Shown: positions 38,711 through 53,000 of the stretch, piece after piece
Numbering within the stretch: the first letter of the stretch is position 1
How the letters are laid out: each line of letters starts with the position of its first letter
The notes under the pieces: generated by a model
The model's input: only the letters and a program-made list of their open reading frames with translations
Told to the model about the DNA's origin: nothing
Databases searched by the model: none
Origin: Dirofilaria immitis
Taxonomy: Eukaryota > Nematoda > Chromadorea > Rhabditida > Onchocercidae
Assembly: GCA_024305405.1 (NCBI GenBank)
Contig: JAKNDB010000018.1
Location: 62,001 to 126,000 of the forward strand
Direction of reading: 5' to 3'
DNA length: 64,000 bases
Translations under genes and position numbers: made by a program

Positions 38711-41088
38711 TATTATTCCATCATTTCCTTAAGGAGTTTTCCAAATACATATAACAATTTCACATCATATTGTGATAAATAACCTGAATAAAAACATCTC
38801 ATACTTTATATAAGCACAACATAAAGACTTCGAGTTCAATAAATCTTCACTGTAATGATAATCTTATAAACCTCAAGACTAAAGAAAAAAGAATTTGTAA
38901 TAATTTTGAAGAGGAAGAAAACCTGGATTATCGAAATACCAAAAATCCCATTGCCTAGAGTTTACATATATCAGAGAAATTAAAATTAGTAACAATCAAA
39001 CAATTAAAGTTCTGGAATGTTTCAAAAATCTTGTAAAAATATCGATGAACCCATCCTTGAAGTTTCTCGATATTTTTAGCATAGAAAAATAGGCATGATA
39101 AAAGTCTAGCAATTGACGAAGGATTTATTCTTCGCATACGTTGCCAGATAATTATCCGAAAATATAATGATAGATTGATTTTTTTCACTTTATAACCAAT
39201 ATGTTAATTATAGAAAAATCAACAACCCATTATATTAAGATATTTCTATCATATAAATATCTTCATTATTTCGTCATTTTTTATTTTATTAAATATCTCG
39301 GTTTCTTGAATGGTGTCAGACCTTCAGCTGTATATCAAAAATCTGAGTCTTAAATTAAGATCCGTCAAGTGAAACTGAGAAATTTTGTACACTTCAGTAG
39401 ACTTTATATATTTTTACTTATATAATCATTACTATGGATGACAAATTTCACAAAATCTTTCTCGAAAACTTCATCAGAACATTCGATCCCAGTCAAACAA
39501 ATATTTTCCAGCCTGAAAATTTTGGACGACTAATATTAGTCAAGCAAAATAAGGGCTGCGATAATTAGACATTCGCTGCCAATCTTTCTTCGGTGTTATA
39601 AGAAGGATTTATTTCATCTACTTTCAATTTTACTGATATTAAAAATAGCTCTTGAACTCATCAAATCAAAAATAATTCATTGTGGAAGTGAGTACTTTTC
39701 TGATGACGTAAAAACTTCTTAAAATTAACAATCTCATCTTTACTTGAATGCAATTTAAGATAAACAAAAAAGTTCATAGGAAAGAATGAAACATAAACTT
39801 TGACATATTATTTAAGGCAAATAAAATGATACATATTGACAAAAATAATTATGATAAATCATCTCTTATAATAATTAGACCAAATGAGCCTTTCAAAAAT
39901 AAATTTAATTTCTCTTCTTCATTGAGAACGATGACTGATGAATAAAGTGAAAAGATTGAAATGTGCTCTTTAATATTTTAGATCATGTATATTTTCGATT
40001 TTGTAATATTATATTCATCAACTAAAATTGCGATTCTCATAGAATTCATTCACCTAGAAATTAGTAATTCATACCGAATGAAATCATGAACCGCACAATG
40101 TTTCCGTATGATAAAAAAATTCAAAGAGCCTAGAAAACAAGTAATCATGAAATTCAAGTTGTTACCTTCTATGCATTTTTTTGAATAAAAAAAAACCAGG
40201 TAGCAAAAATATCGGAACTTTGCAGTGGAATCTACTGTAATTTCCGCATGACAATAGCTAACATTAGGAAAAGACGGAAATATTAAGGCTACAGTGACGA
40301 TAACAATACAAGGGAAAATGACAAAAATAAGAAAGAAATGCAAAGATAGACATTTCCCTATTAGAAACAATGCGAAAATGAAGAAAGTCAATTGAACATG
40401 TTGCAATATCATCACAGCTTCATAAAAGGGGAACAAATTACAGTGAGTATCATTCATTTAAAATTTTAAATCTGGCTCTCGTATCCCTATTTTTATAGCA
40501 TCGAATAACAGGCGTAATTTTTGTTATATAAAACTTATTCCATACTAATATAATGTAGCAATAGAAAATATCAACATGAACTGCGTATTTATGCTATCGT
40601 TTGGTTTGCTGATGATGCTATAGATGACAAATCTGAATTTTAAACTATCTACAAAAGGTAAGGATAAAATTAACCTCTAAAATTAACTTTTAATATTTTA
40701 ATGCTTTTTATAATTGGCTGTTAAGCTTTGTCTAACAGTAATGAGGTATTTAACTCATGCATGGATTATCCAGATTAAAATATATAAGGAAAAAGAGAAC
40801 AGATATCATCGATTCAACAAAACTAAACGAACCTAACTAAAAGAGTTTGAAACCTAACTATGATATGATTGAGCTTTGAACTGATGTGCTTCAAATGATA
40901 TTGAAAAATTTTTGATATTAAGGCTTATTTAATGATGAAAGAATTATTCACACAACATTCAACAGAAAATTAAAAATAACTTATGCAAAACCATATCTTT
41001 ATTTTTAGTCAAATTCACCAAAGATTTTAAATTTTCAAACAACTAAGCATTTCTTGGAAGCTGATATTCTAACTTTCATCGAACGAGC
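38711..41088. other. Region between PSME4 3' end and ERG28-like gene
   Basis: About 2.4 kb. It contains the PSME4 poly(A) signal (AATAAA on the minus strand at 41003-40998) and the ERG28 promoter. It also holds a hydrophobic minus-strand open frame at 40457-40050, listed separately. The remaining sequence is AT-rich and featureless to me. Confidence 0.5.
40050..40457 (-). CDS. Unassigned hydrophobic ORF, possible membrane-protein exon or remnant
   Basis: A single 135-codon open frame, the longest uninterrupted ATG-led frame in the window. The first 70 residues contain two or three strongly hydrophobic segments (LTFFIFALFLIG, FFLIFVIFPCIVIVTVALIF) with short polar linkers and a cysteine-containing loop (NVSYCHAEITVDSTAKFRYF). 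It could be a fragment of a nematode serpentine receptor, but I cannot assign a family and do not see convincing flanking exons. A GTTTTTT donor after FRYFCYL is possible. It may be a true small gene, a decayed receptor, or chance; AT-rich DNA easily produces F, I and L-rich frames. Confidence 0.25.
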   Translation of the reverse strand: MNDTHCNLFPFYEAVMILQHVQLTFFIFALFLIGKCLSLHFFLIFVIFPCIVIVTVALIFPSFPNVSYCHAEITVDSTAKFRYFCYLVFFYSKKCIEGNNLNFMITCFLGSLNFFIIRKHCAVHDFIRYELLISR

Positions 41089-44000
41089 TCAGACATAGTA
41101 ATTGGGTGAAACGAACAAATCTGTCAAGATCGAAAGCTGATCTTCGCTGAATTGCATCTTATGTTCATGCCAACTATCTTGATGAGTACGTCTGAATTCG
41201 CTCAATGCTTTTTTACTGTACCCTGAAATTTTTGTTATTATTAAGAATATCTCATTTTACTATTAGGATAAAGGGTCTTGTATTAGTGACCATCTATCCC
41301 ATTACTTTTTTATTTTATAACCGTGAATAATACTGTCTAGAATAAACTAAGATAAAACAATCTAAATTCTCAAAAAAATTAGAAAGAAAAAAAATTCCTC
41401 TGGGTTTTATTTTTTTGAACATATTTTTCTTTGAACATTTTTTTTATTTGAACAATTAAACAATCTAAAATCTTTAATACAGATGAAAATATTATTTTCA
41501 AGAATAAATTTAAACAAATGATTCATTTCCTGAGCTACAAAATTAGTAAAAAAAAGTAGCATTAACAACTATTGCGTCTGCTTTCATACACAGACAAAGA
41601 ATTGCATGTCGAATCATTAATACATCTAAAAGCCTTAAATTAACACTTGATTTGAAGGGTATTGCTCTTACGAGATTTTAAAATAAAGCAAAAACTTGCT
41701 TGCATAGGTTGTTTATCACATGTATGTCGGCAGAGCTGCATCAGAATTTTCGGTAAGAAGGATGGAACAGTGTATGGAAATGCCTGAACAATAGCGGAAA
41801 GAGCTAAAACTCCGGCATGCCGTTTTGTGCCATTTTCTTCCCGAGACCATTCATAAAATCTTTCCTTAATTTTCTCAAATCATTAGAAAAGTATAAAATG
41901 ATAAAAAGTTATTTTCTGACTGCTTAAATATTCGGACCATTTTACTCTAAAACGCAGCTTCATGGATTTTACTTACGTCAAAAAGTAACTAAACAATCGT
42001 TTTGTTATGCCAAAATTTGACATCAGAAAAATAGGGTAAACATATAACTTACAATAATCAACTGATCCACATCGAAGAAGTGACAATGAATAAGACCCGA
42101 CAATGTTGTAGCAGCAGCTTCACGCACTTCAAATTTGGGATCAAGTATCATGGAGCAGAGTATAGCTTGCAATGATGGACGATGATGCAGGAAAAGAAAG
42201 AAATTGGAAAATACAGCAACTTGCAAATATTTTAACAACGAAACTTTCGGTTTCCACCATGAAACATCGGATGAAGCTAACTGAAATCAAAAATATATAT
42301 TTACTCGTTTATTATGAATACATATGTTATTTAAATTATTATGGAATCAATCGGAAAGCGATATTAGGAGTGATACTATATAACCAGAGGATAACTCTCT
42401 TAAATAATAACGAGCAGATAAAAGTAACAAGTATTTTATTTTTTCGGATAAATGAACTTGACTAATCACAGCGCTCTCAGTTCTTCCAAAATATAAGGTT
42501 AGTTGTTAGATTCAAGTATCATTATTACAAATACACGACAATACTAACTTCTTTAACACCACATAAAACCATTTCCACATTCTTTGCCATAATCAGCGTC
42601 TGCGACATCCCTGGCGTAACTGATCATGGCAACTGTTTTTCAATTCTTCGTCGCTAAAATGAATTTTAAAATAACAAAAATGTCTCGATTATGAATTATG
42701 CTCTTTTTCTATAATTTCGTCTTTCAGTATCTGAATCACGTACTCTGTTCATTAAACGATTTTCGGTGTCAAAAGTGAAGGCTTTGAAAATTGCGGTATT
42801 TTTTCGATGTAAATGAAGCTTCAAATAATGCCTTCCGTTCATTTTAGCATTCAAGTTTGATATTATCAATAAGCAATAATTATTTCTCAGGAAAAGTGAA
42901 ATACCTTGTTTCATTTTCAAAATGTAAAAGCAAGGGTAAAAAGTTAAAAATAGCAGGTGGTAGGGCAGTGAACGAATGCACCCAATGTGCATTCAAATAA
43001 TTCAACGCACATTTAAATGTCATGATTGCCTGAAAGTAATTACTAAATAAATTAGTTTTATTCAGATGATTTACTAAAAAAAAACTTTTCTGAAAACTGC
43101 GAAATATAAAATTGATAGAGAAGCCATTAATTCATTATAATGAATTACAATTTTTTTTTCAGATCCCTAATAATTGACAATTTATAAAATAAAGAGAAGA
43201 GCAAATAAACTTATAATCTTTAAAATGATCAAAACTTATTTTCTTTTGTTTCGTTTAGCAAAATCTATTTGTTTCATTCAATTTTTTAGAAAACGATCAA
43301 ACTGAAAATTTTCTATGAAAAAGAAACTGGCATACCTTTTTCCGACCGTTGCCTTCATCATTAATAACTTCCAAGCTTCCATCCATACAAGTATCATCCA
43401 TTTCGTCCCCATTTCTTTTGCAGTGGCGACTTCAGACCATAAAATTTCTAACTGCAATGAAAAGGATAAAACAAATAGCAGCATCAATTTTTGCAGCAGT
43501 TATTATATGAATTCTATAATTATTTGTATTTAACAAGTATATACCACACTTTAAAATAGAGATCCAATATATGCAAAGAAATCTGCATTAAATTCCTTTT
43601 ATTTACACATCTTTGACACATTCCGTCTCAACCGCACATATCATCTGAAATGTCCCTAAACTGCTGTTAAACAATCCTTTGATTTTTTCTGCTAATACAA
43701 GTTTTCATTTAATTTATCTTACTTCAACCTCTTCATATTTTCGTTCAAAGCATTTACAGCTCCTAAATTAAATCTGAATATTTTGATTAGAAAATGCCAA
43801 TAAGACAACAAAAACTGTAAAATTACTTTTGAATTGATTTTACCCATTGCATCTTCAATTTTCATTGGATGAAATTTCTTCGGGATTTGTGGATCAATGT
43901 ATAAATGAGTCAGATCGAACCAAACAATGGTAGCAATACTCGAACCAATACGCTCACGTAAATTCTGATATGATTCTTCCATAGTTTCCAAACATTTTTG

Positions 44001-47000
44001 AAAGAGCTGATTCCACAATTCTGTTACTCGCCACTCACATTGATTTAAAGCACCTTGGACAAAATACATTCGCCTGACCAAAAGTAATTTTTAGCAAATT
44101 TTATCATTGAAGTTAGATATTATATGGTCACACTGATTTTACATAAAATATGAAACAACGAAATTATTAATATGTAAAATCAATCATTAAACAACATGTG
44201 CTATAAGCAACATATATATGAATTCAGCAAAAAGATTCAGCGATTTTTCATTTTATTTGATTATGTTTATATTTGAGTTGGAAAAAATTACATGCACTGA
44301 TTCTTAATCTAAGTAATAAGGAATTATACAAATATAAATGATGGAAAAATCCATACGTAGTAGCATGAAAGCTGCTGTCAGTTGGCTTCAAGCACAGTTC
44401 AAAAGCATTTCAATAAACCATGAAAGCGCTTTTGGATCAACCGAACCGAAAACTGTCGCAATTGCTGTTCCCCAATTCTTAACATTTTCAGTTTTTACTG
44501 TTTCTAAGCAACTACTTATTAAAGGTCTAAGCCATTTCGACATTGCTGAAATCTTCTCAAATGCCCATAATTTACTGCCATTCAATAGTCCGGCGACGAT
44601 TTCTGATGCTAATCGTTGATCGCCTTCCTAAAAATTTGATTTTCAAATAAAGAAAAATAACATTCAAAATTTATCCCTATATCTTTTTCCGAATGAAAAA
44701 AAATATTTATTATGAATTATGCATCTATAAGCTATGGTGGCAAATTTGACACATCAAAGAGTTTTTGAATATATATATATATATATATCTATTAACCAAC
44801 CTGAAACATAAAGAACAAAAAGAGAAAATATGCAACCTTATCGCTTGCCAGCAAAATTTCTAAGTGTTTCTTGAAAACCGGAAGAAGAAGGTCGTTATAA
44901 TTTCGAAATATGCCCTGAAAAGATAGTTTCTTTCCTCATTTAAGATAAAAAACTAGGAATGCTACCTATAATTTCTTTCGTACTGCACTGAAAACCCGAT
45001 CCTAAGTGGCAATAAAAATCGCTGATTATGATTACTGAAATACTCAAAAAGTCTTAATAAAACACAGAAGAACAGACAATCATTTTAAGATCATCTAGAT
45101 ATTATCTAGTAGGAAATCTTGAAAATATTAAAACGGAAGAACCGTACAATAATCGCTAAATAGTTCTACAACTATCCTGATACAAAGACCTCCTTAAAAA
45201 TACTTAATACAGCCATCAAAAATTCCATTTAATACATTTATTTATTATAGTTCCGCTACAGTTCGAGAACATCTTTTAGCAGATAGAATTCTCCATTAAA
45301 AAAAATCCGGTAAAACTGACGTAGAATAAACCGAATGCAATTGCATCGAACGCTTCTTCACCCTTTTTCTCTTCAACGCTCATATATTGGCGAAATTTTT
45401 CGGCAAATTCATCATCAGAGAATATTTCCACGATAAAACGCTCAATTTCATTTAATTCTTCCAGTTTACGATTAATCGATTTCTGTTCATTTGCTGGTGC
45501 ATACACTTTCAAAACCCTTTAGACAAATCATATTATAAATTTTTGAACGATTAAAGAGAAATAGTTTAACTTAAATGTTTGATTAAATATGTCAAAGAGA
45601 ACCAATATTTCGTAGCATCAAGAAAAAAAAACAGGTGCTATTCCACCAAACTAATCTGAAAGCCATGGCTGCACTAATTATAGAACTAGTAATATATCGA
45701 TTTAAAAACATTGCGAAAAATCAAATGATGATCATAAAGAATTCAATTATCTTAATATTCTATAACTCATGAAGTAACGTAATCTGTCCAAGATGTGAAT
45801 ATGTTACTACATTCTATCTTCAGAAATATTTTGACAGCATATTTAGAAAACTAAAATAGTCACAAAGTCTGAACAGAGCAAACCTTACTTTGGCCAGGTA
45901 TAAAAGCCCCAATGCGTTTTATTAAAAATACAGTAGCATTCCAATCCTTTGCCGTCCGCGGCAACTTTTCCTTGTTGTACATTGTTATCATATTGTCCAT
46001 TCGGAAACCATATTTTATAGGCCATTCTGCACCGGGACCAATATTTTCTCCTGCAAAAACAGGAAAATGTGAGGGCATCAAGTAATTTTTATAAAAGAGT
46101 TGAAATACTTTTTACTCTTTTAAGTAATCGAATCTCGCTTTTAGGTCAGATTGGATCATCACTAGAACTGATCAAATTCTGATGCGATTTTGTGTTAAAA
46201 TAGAACAACTATCGATAATTGCTTCATTTGTCTTGGGTGAATTATGATAAAAATGCAAAGTTTCTTATTATTTTAATAAAGAATACAATTATTACTTTAA
46301 TCGAATTTTCAAAAGGTATTTTTACGGCTAGTGGCTTCGTGATACGTAACCAGGCAGCTATTAGTCCTGTTGCCATACGTCTCGTTTTAACAGTGTCATT
46401 CACAAGTAATCGAACAAACAATCTGTAAACAGAAATAGCAGCTAAACTGCACTGCTAAGATATTTAAATAATGTAAATGAAAATGACAGTTCGTTGCATT
46501 CTTAAGGACAAGCGAAAGTTGAGCTTATTACCTTCTTCAAAATAGCCTGATATTAGTTAAAATATAAGAACAATATATCGCAATCTAAACAGCATCTGTC
46601 TGATACTAAATCACTTGTCAACCTTATTCAAATTTTTAGAAGTATAAAAATAATTTTTGTTGAAGAAGCACAATGAGTAAAATACAAAATAGTGCATAAT
46701 GTATTTGTACAATTAGCTCAAATAATTGAACTATTCTAGAAACTTACTTAATTGCATCCGATGGAAAGGGCACATCTCGCCTGATAAGCAAAGAAAGTAA
46801 AGATTGCGCCATATCGACATGTCGCCAATGAAGACTGGCATCTGTACTGAGTGCCACCAAACGATTACAAAGCGAGTAATATAATCTGTAGCATCGCAAA
46901 AAAACTCGGAAACTTAAAAAAAAAAAGTACATCAACTTGTTTTAGCATAAATGCAGTGATATCAACAGTTTACTAAATTCTGTTTCAAAAATATACTACT

Positions 47001-50000
47001 AATAATGCATTCCTGAAAATCTCCTTTTAATTCTAAACACTTTTATGCATAAACAACAATAGATATTTGTTCTTATAATATTCTATTGTTATATTATTTT
47101 ATGAGTTGCTCAATGTTCTTTTCTTATGATAATAAATTTTAAAATTACTTTTCTTTTGCTTGCACGCAAGATCCTCTCTTCTGATAGCAGCTTCGGTCTC
47201 TTCATCAGTAGGCAATGGCCATGCCGGTTGATGTATATTCTCACCACCGCCTGCACCGTAAAGTTCTCGAGCAGCATCAACTGGTCCATCCGGCAACTGC
47301 AATGCAATAAATTAGCAACAATAAGCAGAAATTAACAAGAAAGTCTAGTCACAAAATAATATAACGATAGATTTTCAAAATTTTTATCATAATGATAAAT
47401 GATATTCATATATGATCGAACTCAATTAACTATAAAACAACAGTAAATATTTTCCACAATTATGCAGCTCGCAATAAAGAGCGAAATAAGTGAAGTATTA
47501 CTCGACAGTATGAAAGAATATTTATCTTTTGAAACGAGTACGAACCAACTCGACAACTAATGTTTAAGGACCTCAACTAAATCTAAATATATGTAATAGT
47601 AACACCAAAAAAACCCCACATTACGGAAAAAGTAATAAATAAATAACCCAAAAATTGATCTGGAAAGACTCGAAATTATCGACAAGAGTGTTCTGAGCTA
47701 GTTCTAAAAGACCAATTACAGAAGGCTTTTCGGAATGCTGCGCTTCAATAAGCGCTGGCCATACTCGCAACAATGTACTCCAATTCTGTCGGACACAAAT
47801 TGCCAATCTCTTACCGTTAAGAAGCATATATAATGCACCCTGTAAAATAAATTACGAAAAATGTCTAAATTCTATTTCATAACCAGTTCAATTTCACATA
47901 AAATTCTCAGCTGCAATTTCGAACCTCATTTGGCTTATGTATTACGATATTACGAGATATTTTCGATGAAAAATTTTATATCACATATAGTTCTAGAACA
48001 ATCTTCCAAAAAGAACATACGAGACTAGCCATATTTTCCCCATAGCCCATCCATTTATTTGTTAAACTTTCAAGGCAACACAGCTCGTATTCGCTAGTAA
48101 AGCTGCATGATTTTCTCAATTTACTTGAAAAATAACTATTACTTTGAATTGTTCATGAGATATATCAGGTGATTCCTTGAGAAACGCGAGTATATCGTCC
48201 AGCACAAGCAGATATGAATAAGGAAATGTTTGAACACAACCATCTAATATCCTTTGAGCATCGATTCGTGTCTAAAGCATACTATTCAAATTTACCTGGA
48301 TAAATCTTAATTGATTTTTTAGTTTACTTTTACGAATTTAAACATTCATAGAAGAAATTATTGAATGTTCATTGATATCTTTTTAAGATAGAGTACCATA
48401 AATTTTAAACACAAGTTCACAGAAATAATAGAAACATACAGCGCTATAGAGACTCGTACCCAATCGCACCAGTAATTTCATTACTTCCAAGTGCTGCGTG
48501 GTAAAATAATATCCAGAACGTGTTAATGTTCGCTTCTATAATTTAATTTTTTTATTCATAGAAATAACATAAAATATTTAAGAGTTAAAGCGAAATCTTA
48601 ATATCATTATCTTCCAAAACAGTGACTATATATGTCTTCACTCTGCAAGACGAGAGATGAAATTTAAATAGAGATGGTTTAAGCAAAAATTATCCAGAAA
48701 ATATTTAACCGTTTTCCTGCTTTCGATAGATATCATTTCCTCTCATACTCAAAAATTTTTATAATTCTTTTGTTAGAGAATGCAGAATTTGATGAGGATG
48801 TTTTAATTATAGTGCAGATAGTTTTGAAACTCAGGATGCATAATTCTTAGGGCTGACTAACATGATGTTGTAGCATAAGATATTCGGTGGTGACCAGATC
48901 TATATTTGCTTTGTTCCCTTGTACCGTATCTCCAACAATTCTTTTCGATAATATATAATTTTGATTTTGCAAATCGAATTTTGCCTAAATATTAAATTTT
49001 AACATTGTTATAGAACAGTGCTATAAAATAAGACAATGGAAGGCTTTTTTATATTTTAAATTTTGAACAACAAACATCTAATTCGAATAACAAATTGCTC
49101 TAGTTTGAACGACAACTCAACATGAAGTTCATCCATAACGCCAGTTCTGCTTACCAAAAATAGGCCCAATAAGCTATGGGAATTTACAACAGTATTTGAG
49201 TCCGTTCGAGAAAATAAGTTCGTGTCTCATTCGATTTGTAAAAGTTTCAACACGAACATATCAATAATCACTAACCTTATTTCAAAGAAAAATCTATATA
49301 TTACCCTCAAGGATTTTAGTTTCAATTATATACGTATTCACCAGTTCCAACAATGTCACAAATTTTCCATCAATTTTTGCACGATAAGCTCAAAAATAGA
49401 AAAACCGTTCGCCTTTTCAAAACTGGGCGAAACAATAAAACTTTCAGATTTTTTTCTTAATTGCGTAGTTCCCACTAATACATTTAAAAAAATCAAAAAT
49501 TAAACATGATAAACCAACTCGATCAATTCCACGCTGAAAAACGAGAATATGCAAAATTTTGCAGACAGCAGACAAAGATTTCGTATCATTTTCTCGATTT
49601 TGTACCAAGTATTCCGCAACATTTTTAACTCGTTTCAATACGAAATCTCGTACATTCGTCCCTTTGTATGTTATTTCTGTAAAATCAGTAAAGCTAATTT
49701 TTATAAATCATAAAAATGAGAAATAGTAACTACATGAGTTATACGTAAATACTCAATATCAATAATAAACGAAGTTAAAATTTTCAAGGTATTTGATAGA
49801 AAATACATTGTACAACATGAGTTAATATTTTATAAAACATCAAACGATATAAATACCTTTTACATGTTTTGGAGCGGCAACAAATTGAAAAGGATGGACC
49901 TTCACTGGAGAATCCGTCAATGGAATCAGTTTTCCATCGAAGGGTGGTAATGCAGCTGATGCCCCAGCAAGGCAACTGCCTACTATTTCCAAAGATTTCA

Positions 50001-53000
50001 GCATTTCCGTCCTAAAATTTGCGTTATAAATATATGAGAATATGGCTTAGAAAAGATATAAATTCTAGATAAGCTCAAATTACCCTTTCGAATAGCATTA
50101 TTTTATTAAATCCTCACGTTTTTTGTTTCCTGTTAAAATTCCTTATATCTCAAAGCAGGAAAACTTGGACGAAAAAGAGATGAAAACTAGTGCAGAGTAA
50201 AATTACTTGAAAGGGAATCTGCTTCCGCTAATTTTTCCAGCTCCGGATAGAAAAATTCGTCCAGCACATCGTACGCTAATTGAAGCTCTTCTTCGGTTGG
50301 TATATGCCATTTTAGATGAAAAGTTTTTTATCTGCTACTTTTGCCCAATCCTACAAAAAAAAGCCAATCAGATGCTTTGAACTAAGTAAACAAAGGAATA
50401 TTTTTCTTTCGTTAGACAAGTGGTCCTTCATAATCCAATGTTTTTATTCCAACTAAAATCATTTAAAATAAATTTTACATTATACAATCCTAATAAAAAT
50501 CTTAGAAAAACGAAGCTTAGTGAATAAAACTAATTGATTTACGAGAAAGAACAATAAAACGAACTCTTATCGGAAGATACTTTTCAAAAGGTTGATCGAG
50601 CTTCTCACGTCTCTGCTCGCTGGTATCGGTATATATGCTTGTTAATCCTGTTAACATGCATTCCAGCGCACTGCATGATAGCTATAATACAAATACTCAC
50701 ATAATTAAGCGTTTATAATTTTTGCCAATTTTATAAATATTTAAATAATATTTGTATTTAGTGTACTTTCTTTCTGATAAATCAAAACGCATAAAATTGG
50801 CTTCTAAAGACGACAAAATTTAAATCTTTATTTGATTGACTAAACTCCATGAAGAATTCCTTTACCAAGTTCAAATCCATAAAGAATTCCTTTACCAAGT
50901 TCAAATAAAGGTAGATTTTTTAAATATGTTTGTTTGCAGACACAATTTCGACTGAACTCTTTTCAACAATGATTCGGATGTCAATGTAGACTATCCAAGC
51001 GATTTCAGAAGGAAACAAAACATACTAGAGAATATGTTTTCATTTTATCGCCATTTTTTAGAAAGTACAAGATATAAGGGAAAAAGGAATTCACCTCACA
51101 TGCCGTGCGACATGTCAAGGGTAGAATCATTCGCAACAGTCTTAACATTTTCTTCTTGTGTGATACAATATGCATTCCTGACACTCTAAAAAGCTGCGAG
51201 GCCAAAACAATATACCATACCATCGCAGAATCCAATTCTTCTTCTTCATATGCTTCTTCTGAAAATAAAGAGTAACAGTTCATAAAAGAATCTCTTTTTA
51301 ATCTTATTGCAACAGAAAAATAAATAAATATTTCTTGTGAATTGCTTTCAGTTTATCCAATCTATTTTAAGATTCAATTATATTCTCCCGAATCTCTCAG
51401 CAGTGTCAATAACAACTATTAAAAGATTTGTTTATCTCAAATATTGATTCATGTTATGAGATCAGACAGTTCAGACTCAAAATGATTGTCAGAATTTTTC
51501 TTTTATTAGAATTTATTGTGAGATGGAGAAATTTAAAGACCAGAGTATCACTATATTACCTGTGCTCTGCTAGAAAGAGAACATTGTTATATTTTCAATA
51601 AAATAAAAAAATAAAGGAGTAAGCATCTAAACGAAATGAACGAAACCAATATAATGTACACCTGTTATCAGCGGAATCAATTTTTGTATGATTAAATTCA
51701 AGAATAGATCCAGGGATTCCGGCGGATTTGTCTGAAAAATTCATGATCTAATGCAATTGCGTATAAGACTATTCAGAAAGAAGAAAATTTCTCCTATGTT
51801 GGCTGGCGGATTCAATCAATGGAGATAATCTGCTTTGAAAGATTTGCTTTTTAAAGGTTTAAACCCAATCAAATAAAATTATTTCAGAAAAGTTGGAAGA
51901 CAATAAATTTTAATTTGTTTTGTAAAAAGCACGCAATGATATACCCGAACAGCGCAGAAAATCATTTCTGAAACGGTATCCGCAGCCAATCGGCTATCAT
52001 ACATATTTGTTGAAATAAAATCATATAATTTATGAATAGCAATCTGCAAAATAATTACTAAAGTGCTTTCAGGAGAAAATGGTCTATTGATTTGAGAGCT
52101 AGCACTGACTGCTATCTTCAAGTCACTGGAATTTTAACGAAATAAATTATTTTTCCCAAAAATTATTATAACACAAACAACGAACATATTCTAATAAAGA
52201 AATCGATTCCCGAAGAATGTTGTAAACAAATTAAAGCTAATATTGCCATTGTCCACAATTATAGGATCTTAAGCTTTTAGCTGAAAAATGCCAAATATTT
52301 AAGGAATTCTTATTTGAACGGTTACTTTGTAAATTGGTGTGCTGCAGTTACCAAGAAGAGCACGAAATACGGAAAATATGCCTCGTTTTATCACTGTTTC
52401 TTCCACCGATAACTTGGATTGTGATTTAGCTGCCAATGAACCTTGCACCGTTGTTACCGTTGGTGCACCCCCGTAAAAACATGAATTATCTCCATCATTC
52501 TGAAAATAGTACGGGTCTTGTTGAGGTGAAATAGATGTAAAAAGTTAGATATTAAATAGGTCATCAAAAAAATTTATCACAATAAAATTTAACTTACTTA
52601 TCTAAAAGATTTTCTACGATTGTTTCGAAATTTGCTGTTGCCGAACAGACTTCTTGTTCTTCTTCTGTTAAATCATCTCGTACATGGACAGCTTCCGAAC
52701 AGTCAACAATGGGCACCAGTGTTATCAACAAATTTGTTATCTATACCAACGAAGAAAAACACTCATTGAAGAAAAAATTTGCAGTACTAGCATTTATGTA
52801 TTCAAAGAATATTTTTCTGAAATGTCTTTTCCCAATGAATTTCATGCATCATTTTCATGTGATAATTATCTGATCACTCAATGTAACACATCAAATTGCA
52901 TGATTTGAATATAAGCAATACAGTGATTGTTGTTACCTCCTTCATGAAATAAATCCGGAGACGGGTTACGAAATCTACCCCATCATTTACTATCCTGTTA

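Noticed and set aside
42172..42465. 97-codon plus-strand open frame opposite PSME4
   Set aside because: Antisense shadow of PSME4 exons; the minus strand carries the conserved protein.
44338..44619. 93-codon plus-strand open frame
   Set aside because: Antisense of the PSME4 exon encoding [11 protein letters not shown]; not an independent gene.
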